Source: JANXMY01 sp964251675 (GTDB lineage: Bacteria > Armatimonadota > Armatimonadia > Armatimonadales > Capsulimonadaceae). Taken from it: a stretch of 64,000 nt of DNA. The stretch spans positions 10,317 through 74,316 of the forward strand of contig CAXUKS010000017.1 of assembly GCA_964251675.1 (NCBI GenBank), in the 5' to 3' direction. A program made the position numbers and the translations under genes. This document shows positions 47,306 through 55,600 of this stretch, in pieces (position 1 is the stretch's first letter; every line of letters starts with the position of its first letter). The notes under the pieces are model-generated. The model did not search any database and was not told the DNA's origin. It saw nothing but the letters and a program-made list of their open reading frames with translations.

Positions 47306-48364
47306 ATGGACTTCACCTGGCTTGAAACCGAGCGCCGCTACGCTCCGCCCGCCCTGACCGTTCGCGCTCAGACCGTCTCCCCCAACGACCGGGGCATCCT
47401 GCGCTGGGATACTTACTTCCCCCGCGTCGATGTCGAGAGCATTGACCTGTCCGAGATCATCACCCTGGACGACCGTCCTGTGGCCGACCGCCGCGACTGG
47501 AACGGGCCGGGCCGATTGATTCCCATCAATATCCCCGCGCTCAAAGGCATGGAAATCACTCCCATTGAGGCGTATGACGCAATTGGTGAGCGCGAAATCC
47601 AGAAACTGAACGAGCGGACAGGGGGAAACGCCCAGCTCATTCGTGACCAGATTGGCGTGACCATTCCGCGCCGCTCGGACCGTCTCAGCAAAGCCTGCTA
47701 TCGGCGTATCGAGGTGGATGCGTTTGCCGCCTGGGCACTGGGGACCGTCACCGTTCGCAGCCCCCAAGATGCCACAAAAAAATACACCGTCTCGCTGAAC
47801 TACGATCCGGCCCGGCTCCAGACCGCGCCCACGGCGTGGAACGACGGCGGTTCGAACGCTTACAACAACCTCATCGCCTGGTGCACGGATGCCATTGACG
47901 CCGTGGGGGGAATCGAAGGCGTCATGCTACGCCTGCCTCTGCTGAACGAAATCCTGCGTGATGCCCCGCCAATGGCGCTGGGTGTGCCGATGACGCGGGC
48001 GCAGCTTGCGGATCGCATTGGGCAGGACCTGGCCCAGCCGTTCCGCTTCGAGCTTTTCGAGGACATGGTGGACATCTTCGATGATGGGGGCGTCACCACG
48101 ACCCGCACCAAAGTCTGGGCGGCTGGCCGTTTGGCGGCCATTCCACAAGGCACCACGGTGGGCAGCTCCTACTTTGCACCCGTGGCACGGGCGATGGAAC
48201 TGGCGAACGTGGAACCAGCGGCGGCGATTGACGTAAATGGGGTTTCCGTCTTCTACGAAAGCACAAATTCCGGCAAAGAGCTTCAGATTCAGTCTCAGCT
48301 CAACGCCCTGTCCGTACCCAGCGAGCAGCTCGTCTACGTCATCAACACGCTCGTCGGGGTGTAA
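47306..48364 (+). CDS. Major capsid protein (gpE-like, HK97 fold)
   Basis: 352 residues. Family-like features are an N-terminal extended region, RRDWNGPGRLIPINIPALKGMEITPIEAYDAIGEREIQKL, an extended loop, and the C-terminal AIDVNGVSVFYESTNSGKELQIQSQLNALSVPS segment seen in lambda gpE relatives. Gene order after protease, scaffold and decoration protein fits exactly. GGAG lies 8 bases before the ATG. Confidence 0.88.
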   Translation: MDFTWLETERRYAPPALTVRAQTVSPNDRGILRWDTYFPRVDVESIDLSEIITLDDRPVADRRDWNGPGRLIPINIPALKGMEITPIEAYDAIGEREIQKLNERTGGNAQLIRDQIGVTIPRRSDRLSKACYRRIEVDAFAAWALGTVTVRSPQDATKKYTVSLNYDPARLQTAPTAWNDGGSNAYNNLIAWCTDAIDAVGGIEGVMLRLPLLNEILRDAPPMALGVPMTRAQLADRIGQDLAQPFRFELFEDMVDIFDDGGVTTTRTKVWAAGRLAAIPQGTTVGSSYFAPVARAMELANVEPAAAIDVNGVSVFYESTNSGKELQIQSQLNALSVPSEQLVYVINTLVGV

Positions 48365-48435
48365 GCGGCTTTTCGCTTCCACTCTTCCCGCTTGCGATTA
48401 TGGCCCGCCCTGCGGCGGGCCTGGAGGCTTTTATT

Positions 48436-48933
48436 TTGCTCGAACTTACCGAGATGCAAGACATCATCAGAAACGGCGGCAGCATCCGCACGGACGCGGG
48501 GGAAGTGGTCACGGACCCTGACCGGCTGGAAGACGCGCTGGCGGCGGCAGCGGCCATGCCCGCTCCCAAGAAGGTCCTCTACCCGAGCCTGGAAAACCTG
48601 GTAGACGCACAAACCGAAGCGGAGACGCTGAAGGTGCAAATCGCCAATGCCAAAGTGGCGCTGGATGCGGATGATGTCGTGATCGCTGCTCTGAGTTCCG
48701 ACAAGGGCGCGCTGGTGGAAGCGAACCGGAAGATGGTCACTGACAACGGTTCCCTGATGATGCAAAACTCCGCTCTAAGTGCTGACAAAGACGCTCTGAC
48801 TGCGGATAAGGCGGCCCTCGAAGCCGAGAAGTCAACTCTTTCAGCACAGGTCACAGACCTTCAGAAGCAGCTTGCAACCGCGAACAAGAAAGCGGCAACC
48901 GCTGCTTCTGAAGCCCCGCCTGCCGGCGCATAG
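48436..48933 (+). CDS. Coiled-coil head protein
   Basis: 165 residues from TTG 48436, with GGAGG 8 bases upstream. A start at ATG 48400 lies in a GCCCGCC/GGCGGGC hairpin. Residues 80-150 form a heptad-rich coil with ADKDALTADKAALEAEKSTL repeats. The N terminus (RNGGSIRTDAGEVVTDPDRLEDAL) resembles small head-tail junction proteins. Function inferred only from position. Confidence 0.65.
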   Translation: MLELTEMQDIIRNGGSIRTDAGEVVTDPDRLEDALAAAAAMPAPKKVLYPSLENLVDAQTEAETLKVQIANAKVALDADDVVIAALSSDKGALVEANRKMVTDNGSLMMQNSALSADKDALTADKAALEAEKSTLSAQVTDLQKQLATANKKAATAASEAPPAGA

Positions 48934-48947
48934 TAAGGGGCAGAGCA

Positions 48948-49454
48948 ATGCCAACACTGAGTACTGCCGGGGGCCTGCGCGTCGCCGAGCGCCGCCTTCA
49001 ATCACTGAGCGAAGAGCTGGGCGAAGTCGACCTGGAAGAAGAAGTCGACCAGGCGGCTTTGATGCTGCGCGGCGAGCTGCCCCTTCTCCCTGATTATCCG
49101 GCTTTGCCGGAAGATCAGCAAGGTTTCTACGATGTCGCCACGGGCCTTGGCGGGGCCAGCGCCTTGCTGATGCCCGCCATCCTGAAGGCAAACGACGGCC
49201 TGGCCCGGCTGAAGACGCCGGAGTTCGAGTACACGTTCACCGTGCCGAGCGTGGCAGACCGGCAGGCGTGGGCAACAGAGGTTGCCCAAGCGATTGAACT
49301 TCTGGTTCGCTACGTGCGGAGCCTGAACCCGCCTCGGCACAAACCGGCCTTCATTATGTTCGGCGCGGCAGGCGTGGCACGGGCCAGAGCGCGGGAGCAG
49401 GCGACTTTCGACACAGGCGGTTGCCTCTGTCGCTTCCTTCCTCTCGGTTGGTAA
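48948..49454 (+). CDS. Head-tail connector-like protein
   Basis: 168 residues with a helical N-terminal half (AERRLQSLSEELGEVDLEEEVDQAALML) and a beta-rich C-terminal half. Occupies the adaptor position after the capsid and is immediately followed by the head-closure candidate. No definite family. Confidence 0.6.
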   Translation: MPTLSTAGGLRVAERRLQSLSEELGEVDLEEEVDQAALMLRGELPLLPDYPALPEDQQGFYDVATGLGGASALLMPAILKANDGLARLKTPEFEYTFTVPSVADRQAWATEVAQAIELLVRYVRSLNPPRHKPAFIMFGAAGVARARAREQATFDTGGCLCRFLPLGW

Positions 49455-49482
49455 GCAATAAGCAGAGAAAGAGGAGCGAGCT

Positions 49483-49899
49483 ATGCCCAGCGCCCAGTTC
49501 ATCCAGAAGCTGATGGCAAAAACGCGGCGCGATCAGGGCGGGCGGGTCGTCATCGCTGGTCAGAGTTACCCGATGACGACCCGCTCTTTGGAGCCAAACG
49601 AACACGAATACCTGCCGGAAAACCTCACCAACGCGGCGTCGGCAGAGCTTCGGCTTTTTTGCGTGACTCCTACCGACTTCCCCATCTGGCCTGCGCTTGG
49701 CAGCCGTGCGACCTGGGCGGGAACAGACTATACGATCATCGCGGTGCGACCCGGTGACGATGTAATCGGCGACGTTTACATGAAGCTGGAACTCTACGTC
49801 TATCGCACGCCGGAGGAGGCCAGTGCAACCGTCGAGACACCCCAGGAAGCGGCAGACAGCGGACACCCTGAAGATGCCGGGAAGCGAAAACGATACTAA
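49483..49899 (+). CDS. Head closure or tail attachment protein
   Basis: 138 residues, beta-rich (GGRVVIAGQSYPMTTRSLEPNE, RATWAGTDYTIIAVRPGDD) with a Glu/Ala-rich tail. The position between adaptor and virion-morphogenesis protein fits a stopper or head-closure role. GAGGAGCG lies upstream of the ATG. Confidence 0.62.
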   Translation: MPSAQFIQKLMAKTRRDQGGRVVIAGQSYPMTTRSLEPNEHEYLPENLTNAASAELRLFCVTPTDFPIWPALGSRATWAGTDYTIIAVRPGDDVIGDVYMKLELYVYRTPEEASATVETPQEAADSGHPEDAGKRKRY

Positions 49900-49961
49900 C
49901 ACGCAGGACTATGAACTGACACCAAGCAATTTTGAAGAAGCAATTTTGAAAGGCTAATACC

Positions 49962-50261
49962 ATGTCCACCGAAAAGAAATACTCCTGCCCGCGCTGCGGC
50001 TACTTTGACCCGGATATTGCGCCGGTGACTGTGCTGGACGAAAAGCCCTCGGCGGCCGCATCGGCCCAGGCAGCATCACCTGAAACACAAGCTGTCGAGA
50101 CTGTACCTGCCGCCGTTCCTGCGGCTCCTGCTGTTTCCGATACCCCGACCACTGTGACGGCTACCATCGCTGGGCAGGAAGTCCAAATCGCAGCGGACGC
50201 GGTTGTGGAACATGATGGCCAGGCAGAAACAGCCGCAGATGTGGTTGCTGTTGAGGCGTAA
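49962..50261 (+). CDS. Small zinc-ribbon structural-operon protein
   Basis: 99 residues. CPRCGYFDPDIAP at the N terminus is a single CxxC knuckle; a disordered Ala/Pro/Val-rich linker and a beta segment (TVTATIAGQEVQIAADAVV) follow. Unrecognised. A 14-bp duplication (AAGCAATTTTGAAG) precedes the ribosome binding site. Confidence 0.58.
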   Translation: MSTEKKYSCPRCGYFDPDIAPVTVLDEKPSAAASAQAASPETQAVETVPAAVPAAPAVSDTPTTVTATIAGQEVQIAADAVVEHDGQAETAADVVAVEA

Positions 50262-50264
50262 TCC

Positions 50265-50744
50265 GTGCCTGTTGCCGTTACCTATCTGCTGACTGTCAAT
50301 GCCGAGATGGTTCCGGTGGAGCTGATTCCGACGCTGATCAATGCTCTGGCTGACCTAGAGCCGGTCCTGCTGGATAAAGTCGGAACCTACCTCTACAAAG
50401 TCGAAGAACAGAACTTCGAGGACAGGGGCGCAACTTTTGGAGTGCCCTGGGAGCCGCTGAAGCCAGAAACGCGGCTCGAAAAAGCGCGGCTTGGCTACGG
50501 GGATCAGGACCTCGTGCGAACCGGCAAGCTGGCAGCGGCCATCGGCGAGAGCATCACACTGGCCCCGGACAGTATCAGCGTCGGCATTGACCCTGCCGCT
50601 GTGCCTTACGCCGCCGACCAAAACGACCATCGCCTGCTGATTGCCATTGGCCCGCAGCAACTGGCTGACATTGAGCAGATGCTCGAACAGTGGGCTGCTT
50701 CGCTCGGTATCCCTCCCGGCGCCGTACAGTTCACCCCGGTCTAA
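50265..50744 (+). CDS. Phage virion morphogenesis protein (Mu gpG-like)
   Basis: 159 residues from GTG 50265. The Phage_tail_S/Mu G-type pattern is visible: LDKVGTYLYKVEEQNFEDRGATFGVPWEPLKPETRLEKAR, LVRTGKLAAAIGESITL, VGIDPAAVPYAADQN. In Mu this protein acts in tail completion and head-tail joining. Confidence 0.8.
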   Translation: MPVAVTYLLTVNAEMVPVELIPTLINALADLEPVLLDKVGTYLYKVEEQNFEDRGATFGVPWEPLKPETRLEKARLGYGDQDLVRTGKLAAAIGESITLAPDSISVGIDPAAVPYAADQNDHRLLIAIGPQQLADIEQMLEQWAASLGIPPGAVQFTPV

Positions 50745-50776
50745 GCGCACCCCGGTTTAATTTTGGTTCAACTCTT

Positions 50777-51355
50777 ATGCCTGCTTACACTCAATGGCCC
50801 CTGCGACGTGCTTTGTCTCGGGCGCTCCGAGACGTGATCATTTCCGTTGGCTTGCCTAGTATCAACGGTTACCTGTCGGCCAACATGATCCCGGCGGCGA
50901 CGGCGGTGCAGATCGGCGAAGCGTCTCTCGTGCTTGGCAACCTGCCGAACATTAGCGGAGCTGTTGTGGAAATCGACCAGCCTCAGCAGCAGGTTAGCCG
51001 CATCGCCAACGACACCTTTGGGGTGGTGCTGGTCAGCACAATCACCCTCAGCCTGACTCGTGCTGGGGACAGCGACCCGGAAGACTTCAAATTCGTCGGC
51101 GATGTGCTCCTCGACATGCTTTTTGACGTGTTCAACCAGGAATCTCAGACCAGGCTGAGAGGCTTGCATTCGGACGGAACGCCTTACCTGCCTGAAGGCA
51201 AGCCTTTTCAGGACTGCTGGTGCTACCTAGCCCTGCACCCGAAGACGCGCCAGGCCGACGCCAATAATGTGACCATGGCCACGCAATGGACGCTGTATCA
51301 CACCGCGTCTATCACTTATTCTAACACTCGCCCCGACGCACTCGGATTACAATGA
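50777..51355 (+). CDS. Tail completion/terminator-like protein
   Basis: 192 residues from ATG 50777. It is alpha/beta with VEIDQPQQQVSRIANDTFGVVLVSTITLSL and DVLLDMLFDVFNQ, resembling tail terminator folds by position between gpG-like and tail tube genes. Family assignment is inferred from order only. Confidence 0.6.
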   Translation: MPAYTQWPLRRALSRALRDVIISVGLPSINGYLSANMIPAATAVQIGEASLVLGNLPNISGAVVEIDQPQQQVSRIANDTFGVVLVSTITLSLTRAGDSDPEDFKFVGDVLLDMLFDVFNQESQTRLRGLHSDGTPYLPEGKPFQDCWCYLALHPKTRQADANNVTMATQWTLYHTASITYSNTRPDALGLQ

Positions 51356-51460
51356 TGCGCTGGGGATGTAGTTTTTGCTCAGTCGTTTTTTGTTCAGGAG
51401 ATGCTCCCATGCCGCCTGTCGCCCCAAATACAAATTTGATTTCAATTTAGGAGATTCATT

Positions 51461-52399
51461 ATGCCCGCATCAGCATTTGCTAATACAAACTTCCGGAAGG
51501 CGTTTGCGGGGTCAATCCTGCATACCCTGGACGACGGCACAAACGGACTTGTGTATGAGTTTCCAGTAGACGCATTCGAATTCAATTCAGACGACGGAAA
51601 CTCATACCCTGGCTTGATTGATGGCAGTGTATTAATTGCCAACAAAATCCGAGGCATCAAGAGCGGCCCAATTCGCCAGTCGGGCCCGCTGCGTGTTGAC
51701 CGGGGAGTTGCGGCGCACTTTGGGTCTTCGTTTGGACCTCGCACAAATGGGAAGCTAACGCCCTGGTACGCGACAATCTCAGAATACGAAGGCGCAGCAG
51801 CTTATGCGGCGGCGGGGCTGTGGTTTCAGCGATTCCAGATTACCGGACAATTTGGGATGAGGGGCCAAGACTCCGCAATCCGCTATATGCTGGATGCTAT
51901 GCTGCTAGACCCAGACAATACCAAAGGACTGCCAGCATCTTTAGCGTCGGCGGCAGTCGGCGGGACAGGAACGGCAGGGGCGGGGATTTCTACATTCGGG
52001 AGCGTTGTGTTTGACAACAACAACGCGACGGTTTACGACGGAATTCGCAGCTTTGGTTTATCCTACGATAATCAAATGACGGTAGACCCTTCGGTGGGCG
52101 ATAATGTAAACCTGCTTGCGGCAGGAATGACGCCGGGGCAGCCTGCCGGAAGCCTCACGCTGACCCAGCTTAAAGGCGCGGTCAATCCGCTCCCCCAAAT
52201 CAACGGAGAATATCCAATACGGGTGCGCATCCCCACCGGAGACGGCACACACACAATGACCGTGGTGCTGACCGCCTCCTACACATCCAAAAATCAGCGA
52301 ATGTCGCCGACAGACTACACAACCCGCTCCGTGGTTTACAGAACGCTCGGGGCAGCACCGGGTTTCCCCGGAGTCGCAATGGGTTTCAGCTACGTTTAA
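51461..52399 (+). CDS. Major tail tube protein
   Basis: 312 residues, beta-rich and Gly/Thr-rich, with RKAFAGSILHTLDDGTNGLVYEF and a C-terminal Ig-like extension (YPIRVRIPTGDGTHTMTVVLTASY). Position and size fit the tube protein of a long non-contractile tail; no sheath gene is seen, so a siphovirus-type tail is likely. GGAG lies upstream of the ATG. Confidence 0.75.
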   Translation: MPASAFANTNFRKAFAGSILHTLDDGTNGLVYEFPVDAFEFNSDDGNSYPGLIDGSVLIANKIRGIKSGPIRQSGPLRVDRGVAAHFGSSFGPRTNGKLTPWYATISEYEGAAAYAAAGLWFQRFQITGQFGMRGQDSAIRYMLDAMLLDPDNTKGLPASLASAAVGGTGTAGAGISTFGSVVFDNNNATVYDGIRSFGLSYDNQMTVDPSVGDNVNLLAAGMTPGQPAGSLTLTQLKGAVNPLPQINGEYPIRVRIPTGDGTHTMTVVLTASYTSKNQRMSPTDYTTRSVVYRTLGAAPGFPGVAMGFSYV

Positions 52400-53309
52400 G
52401 CGCAAACTTCCCACTGGCTGCATCCCGGCCAGCGGGCGGGAGCGAAATCGCGTTTTCGGGAGCCATACCCATTTTATTGATACGGTGAGACAGGGCAGGC
52501 AAGCGAACGAGACAGCGCGGGTCTCTGGTCCAGTCGCTCATGCTTTTGGTTTCTCCAAAAGCTGTCAGGAAAACAGCGAAGGAGCAATTTGTGCTGTTTT
52601 CCGAGACTGTGACCCAGCGGCAATTCCCAGGGCAATAATCTTTTGCGCTATCTTTTCTGTCTATGCTGAGTCCTTCCGCGTAGCCGTTGCTCATAGACCA
52701 TGCCCGGAACGCCCCGTAGTCTTTGCGCCACTCATCGCAAACAGTGATGCCCTTGCCGCCATAGTAGAAAAAAGCCTGGTTTTTCTGACTGTGGCAACGG
52801 TTTTTCATCCCTGCCCATATCCTGTAAAGCCGCTCTTTGGTCCAAGAAGCATCCGGGTACTTGAATTTGGTTTTCGAGAACTCCATGACAAGGCATCCGC
52901 AAGATCGGGTATGCCCTGAGAGCAAAGTGTATGCTTCAACATAGGCAGAGTTGCCACACTCGCACCGGCACGGAACGCGCCAAGAAATAGCGCCGGTTGT
53001 GGATGGGAATGGCTCTGAGGGTAGAACCACGGTAAGCCTGTTGTAGACGTTCCCGGCTTTGATAGTGCCGCGCAGCCCTTTGTCTTTGTTTGTGAGAACG
53101 CGCAAAAGAGGCTTCATGCAACCGCACGATCTGGAATGTCCTGTTTTCAAGCTGTACTCAGGAATAAGGCTTTCCTGTCCGCAGAGACAGTGGCAGGTGT
53201 AGAGCTTTACGACTTTGCCCGTTGGTTTGGTAATGCGAGAACAAGGTGAAATGATCGTCCAGTAACCATATTTGCTGCCGATTGGCAGCGAGTTATTGTT
53301 GGCTTTCAT
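52386..53309 (-). CDS. Free-standing homing-type endonuclease (phage HNH/AP2-like family)
   Basis: About 307 residues from ATG 53309. Two zinc-binding repeats are visible (CHCLCGQES...SCGC; CRCECGNSA...SCGC), then the phage nuclease block RIWAGMKNRC, YYGGKGITVCDEWRKDYGAFRAW, NGYAEGLSIDRKDSAKDYCPGNCRWVT. It lies antisense in the tail operon and its 3' end overlaps the tube gene by 14 bases, typical of a selfish endonuclease insertion next to an essential gene. Confidence 0.8.
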   Translation of the reverse strand: MKANNNSLPIGSKYGYWTIISPCSRITKPTGKVVKLYTCHCLCGQESLIPEYSLKTGHSRSCGCMKPLLRVLTNKDKGLRGTIKAGNVYNRLTVVLPSEPFPSTTGAISWRVPCRCECGNSAYVEAYTLLSGHTRSCGCLVMEFSKTKFKYPDASWTKERLYRIWAGMKNRCHSQKNQAFFYYGGKGITVCDEWRKDYGAFRAWSMSNGYAEGLSIDRKDSAKDYCPGNCRWVTVSENSTNCSFAVFLTAFGETKSMSDWTRDPRCLVRLPALSHRINKMGMAPENAISLPPAGRDAASGKFALKRS

Positions 53310-53366
53310 GCTCAAAAGCGCGTATTTCCCCAGGCCGCGCCCCCTGTCAACAAACCAAGTGCAGGG

Positions 53367-53774
53367 TTAGTATCGCGGCTTTCGCAGGCCCGTCCCGCCC
53401 GCTTCCAGGAACAATTGCTCCACGGTGCTGGCGACGGCTTCCTGCCAATCGTGGGGGTCATAGCGGCAGTGGTTATGATCTAACGCCCAGTCTGCAATTC
53501 GGCCCGAATACAGAATGCGATGCGTGAGTTCATGGATTAACACTCCGCACGACTCGGCAAAAGTCATGTTCTCGGAGAGCATTATCACGCCGCCGTCCGA
53601 AATGTCCGAAATGTCGCCGCCGCCAGTGAACAGCCCCCACTTCTGAGGTCCTCCTGCCGGGCAGACAATGGGCCGAACGCCGTGTTCTTCGCAGAGTGTC
53701 CATATATCGGTGAAGCGGCGGGTTTGGCGAATGCCGAGCATATCGTAAATGCTGGCAGCGGCATCTGTGAGCAT
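53367..53774 (-). CDS. ImmA/IrrE-type zinc metallopeptidase
   Basis: 135 residues from ATG 53774. HELTH (81-85) is intact, with the third ligand probably the Glu in WQEAVASTVEQ. The family cleaves or inactivates XRE repressors, so this copy may target the switch repressors or the host. The frame is open to 53894 through a 10-bp tandem duplication (GCATCTGTGA, 53761-53780) that shifts frame, so its original N terminus may be altered. Confidence 0.75.
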   Translation of the reverse strand: MLTDAAASIYDMLGIRQTRRFTDIWTLCEEHGVRPIVCPAGGPQKWGLFTGGGDISDISDGGVIMLSENMTFAESCGVLIHELTHRILYSGRIADWALDHNHCRYDPHDWQEAVASTVEQLFLEAGGTGLRKPRY

Positions 53775-53903
53775 CTGTGAGCATCTGCTGCTTTCGGATC
53801 GGAAAAGGCTTGTCGTTTTGCTGCTTCTGTTCCAGTGAGCGAACCCATCTTTTCGGGTGAACGGGGCGGTTGTGAAACAGGGTGAGAGGGGCAAAGAGTG
53901 TCA

Positions 53904-54128
53904 TCAGTTCGCCCTCCCCGTCACAGAGAAGGTGAAGAAGCATTCGCGGCTGCCATGCACGGAACCGGAGAACTCACATTCGAGGAAGTGGCAGCCGAAG
54001 TCCACCACGTCTTCCAGTCTGCCGCCGCAGTCGGGGCAGATCGTGGGAACGTAGCGGAAGGCGGGTTCCGGGGCGGGGGCCGGGGCGGGTTGCGTCGAGA
54101 ATGACGGTGCGGGTACAATCATGGGCAT
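53904..54128 (-). CDS. Small zinc-ribbon protein of the tail island
   Basis: 74 residues from ATG 54128 with AAAGGTG upstream. The Pro/Ala-rich N terminus is followed by CPDCGGRLEDVVDFGCHFLEC...CFF. A zinc ribbon of unknown role on the reverse strand, presumably co-transcribed with the ImmA gene. Confidence 0.58.
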   Translation of the reverse strand: MPMIVPAPSFSTQPAPAPAPEPAFRYVPTICPDCGGRLEDVVDFGCHFLECEFSGSVHGSRECFFTFSVTGRAN

Positions 54129-54252
54129 CGGAGAAATCACCTTTCTTCGGTCATGCTGGGGGAGAGGGCCTAATCTCTCGCCTCAGCCTTGTTTTTGTCT
54201 ACACTTATATTGTTACATAATTAACATTATAAAGTCAAGTATATTGTGAAAT

Positions 54253-54284
54253 TTGTAACATTATTTTTTAATTTGTGCTATAAT
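54253..54284 (+). promoter_or_regulatory. Promoter of the tail-island HTH gene
   Basis: TATAAT at 54279-54284 lies 5 bases before the ATG at 54290. The -35-like TTGTAA (54253-54258) is 20 bases upstream. The surrounding 100 bases are very AT-rich with inverted repeats (TGTTA-N6-TAACA near 54215) that could bind the product. Confidence 0.65.
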
Positions 54285-54289
54285 GAGGA

Positions 54290-54520
54290 ATGACACTTAT
54301 TGGGATGCCAGAAGCGGCGAGGCAAACAGGGACAGCGCGGAACACGATTAAAAGGGCTTTGCAGAACGCAGGTGTTTCGCTCGTTAAAATCAATGAGCGA
54401 GCCTTTGCAGTAGAAGAACATGACCTTGCCACCTACATTGCCCAGCGACCGCCTGGCTATCAAGGCAGGGGCCGACCACCAGGCGCAAAGAATAAAAGCC
54501 GCAAAAAGCAAGCAGAATAA
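54290..54520 (+). CDS. Helix-turn-helix protein with AT-hook tail (predicted leaderless)
   Basis: 76 residues. MPEAARQTGTARNTIKRALQNAGVSLVKINERAFAVEEHDL is a MerR/excisionase-like winged helix; the tail GRGRPPGAKNKSRKK is an AT-hook. Small DNA-binding regulator or Xis-like protein. The ATG follows the -10 box by 5 bases. A strong terminator lies downstream, so it is a self-contained unit inside the tail operon. Confidence 0.72.
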   Translation: MTLIGMPEAARQTGTARNTIKRALQNAGVSLVKINERAFAVEEHDLATYIAQRPPGYQGRGRPPGAKNKSRKKQAE

Positions 54521-54524
54521 AGAC

Positions 54525-54557
54525 AAAAGACGACTCCCACATGGGAGCCGTCTTTTT
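54525..54557 (+). terminator. Terminator closing the tail-island HTH gene
   Basis: AAAAGACGACTCCCACATGG pairs with GGGAGCCGTCTTTTTT; the CTCCC/GGGAG and GACG/CGTC stems are followed by a T run. Confidence 0.85.
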
Positions 54558-54572
54558 TAATGGGAGAAAACT

Positions 54573-55013
54573 ATGGAAACCACAATCAACGCCGCGCAGC
54601 TTAACAACCGCTGGATCGCTTTCAAGGAAAATGCGGACTTGTCCGACTTGGACGACTCCAAGATTTCGGCCTGGCAGTTCACAGGCAAAGAAGCCAGCAC
54701 CGGCAGCCTTATTCGTGCCAGCGATGGCGTGACCGACTTCGGCCTCACGCGAGACGCCAAAGGCTTCCCCGATGCCGCTGCATATGCTGTCGCTTATGAC
54801 GTGTCCTTCGCCAAAGAACATCTGGAAAGCGTCACCGGCCTCGGCGTCTCGCTTACAAACCCCACACGGGCAGAAATTGAGACCCTGCCGCCAGCTATCC
54901 TTCGGGAGTACGTCTACCGCACCGATACTTCCCGCCCGGTCACGACTGCTGACCTCGCCAGCTTGCGGAAACCCAAAGATGCAGCAGCGGAGGCCGAAGA
55001 AAAAAAGGGATAG
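54573..55013 (+). CDS. Tail assembly chaperone, short form (gpG-like)
   Basis: 146 residues between tail tube and tape measure, the invariant place of the long-tail assembly chaperone. It ends Glu/Lys-rich (AAAEAEEKKG) at a TAG just after the slippery heptamer A AAA AAG (55001-55007), where part of the ribosomes should shift to -1. GGGAGAAAACT precedes the ATG. Confidence 0.85.
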   Translation: METTINAAQLNNRWIAFKENADLSDLDDSKISAWQFTGKEASTGSLIRASDGVTDFGLTRDAKGFPDAAAYAVAYDVSFAKEHLESVTGLGVSLTNPTRAEIETLPPAILREYVYRTDTSRPVTTADLASLRKPKDAAAEAEEKKG

Positions 55014-55297
55014 GGGGCGAAAGCCTCACGCCTGCACAGGAGCGGCTGGAAGAATGGGCGGCGACCTATGATGCTCTGCAAGGAGGCTTACCCCCTGGTT
55101 CATCCGAAGCGGCCATCCTCTACTTCATGGCCGCCGAACACGGCATCTGGGCACATGAATTGCCACTGTTGTCGCTGCCGCCCAAGCTAGGTGGGGAAGT
55201 GCTAGGACTGTTTATCAGGAACGTTCCCCACCGATTAGACGTGCTTCAGCGTATATCGCAGACGTTGCAGAGGATGGAGCAAGCGAGGGGCGGTTAG
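54573..55297 (+). CDS. Tail assembly chaperone, -1 frameshift product (gpGT-like)
   Basis: At AAG (55005-55007) in A AAA AAG, a -1 slip continues GGG ATA GGG GGC and opens a frame of 96 codons to TAG 55295-55297 (ESLTPAQERLEEWAATYDALQ...LYFMAAEHGIWAHELPLL...). The fusion would be about 241 residues. Lambda and most long-tailed phages make such G/GT pairs; the downstream frame has no start of its own, which supports frameshifting. Confidence 0.85.
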
Positions 55298-55581
55298 CGG
55301 TGTTTTTGGCGTATCGTTCGAGAACGCTCTATTTCTTCGGAGGTAGTGCGTTCTAAAAACCATGACGCCTGAAAATCCACAAGCTCTTTTGACTGAACAT
55401 GAGCGAGTGAAGGCGTTGGCAAATTGAAGAGCCATCCGCATCGTGGGCACTTTGTATCACCCACCAATAGCGGCATTTCACACCTGCGGCAACAAAAATC
55501 GCTCGGCTGCCCGAATATAGAAGGCGCATTTGTCTTGAAGTCGCCTTCTATGTCCGGCAAATGTTTTACGATCTCGTTCAT
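55294..55581 (-). CDS. Reverse-strand zinc-ribbon moron in the tail operon
   Basis: 95 residues from ATG 55581. A zinc ribbon CCRRCEMPLL...CPRCGW is followed by a charged helix. It lies antisense between the chaperone and tape measure genes, and its 5' region overlaps the short gap before the tape measure start. Function unknown. Confidence 0.6.
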   Translation of the reverse strand: MNEIVKHLPDIEGDFKTNAPSIFGQPSDFCCRRCEMPLLVGDTKCPRCGWLFNLPTPSLAHVQSKELVDFQASWFLERTTSEEIERSRTIRQKHR

Positions 55582-55600
55582 AGCGTGAATTTTACCACAA

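Noticed and set aside
48362..48604. Readthrough extension of the capsid gene past its TAA
   Set aside because: The downstream open frame is an out-of-frame shadow of the next gene and has no capsid-like features.
53530..53943. Separate coding gene overlapping the ImmA gene
   Set aside because: Same DNA in another frame, created by the 10-bp duplication; HELTH is only in the annotated frame.
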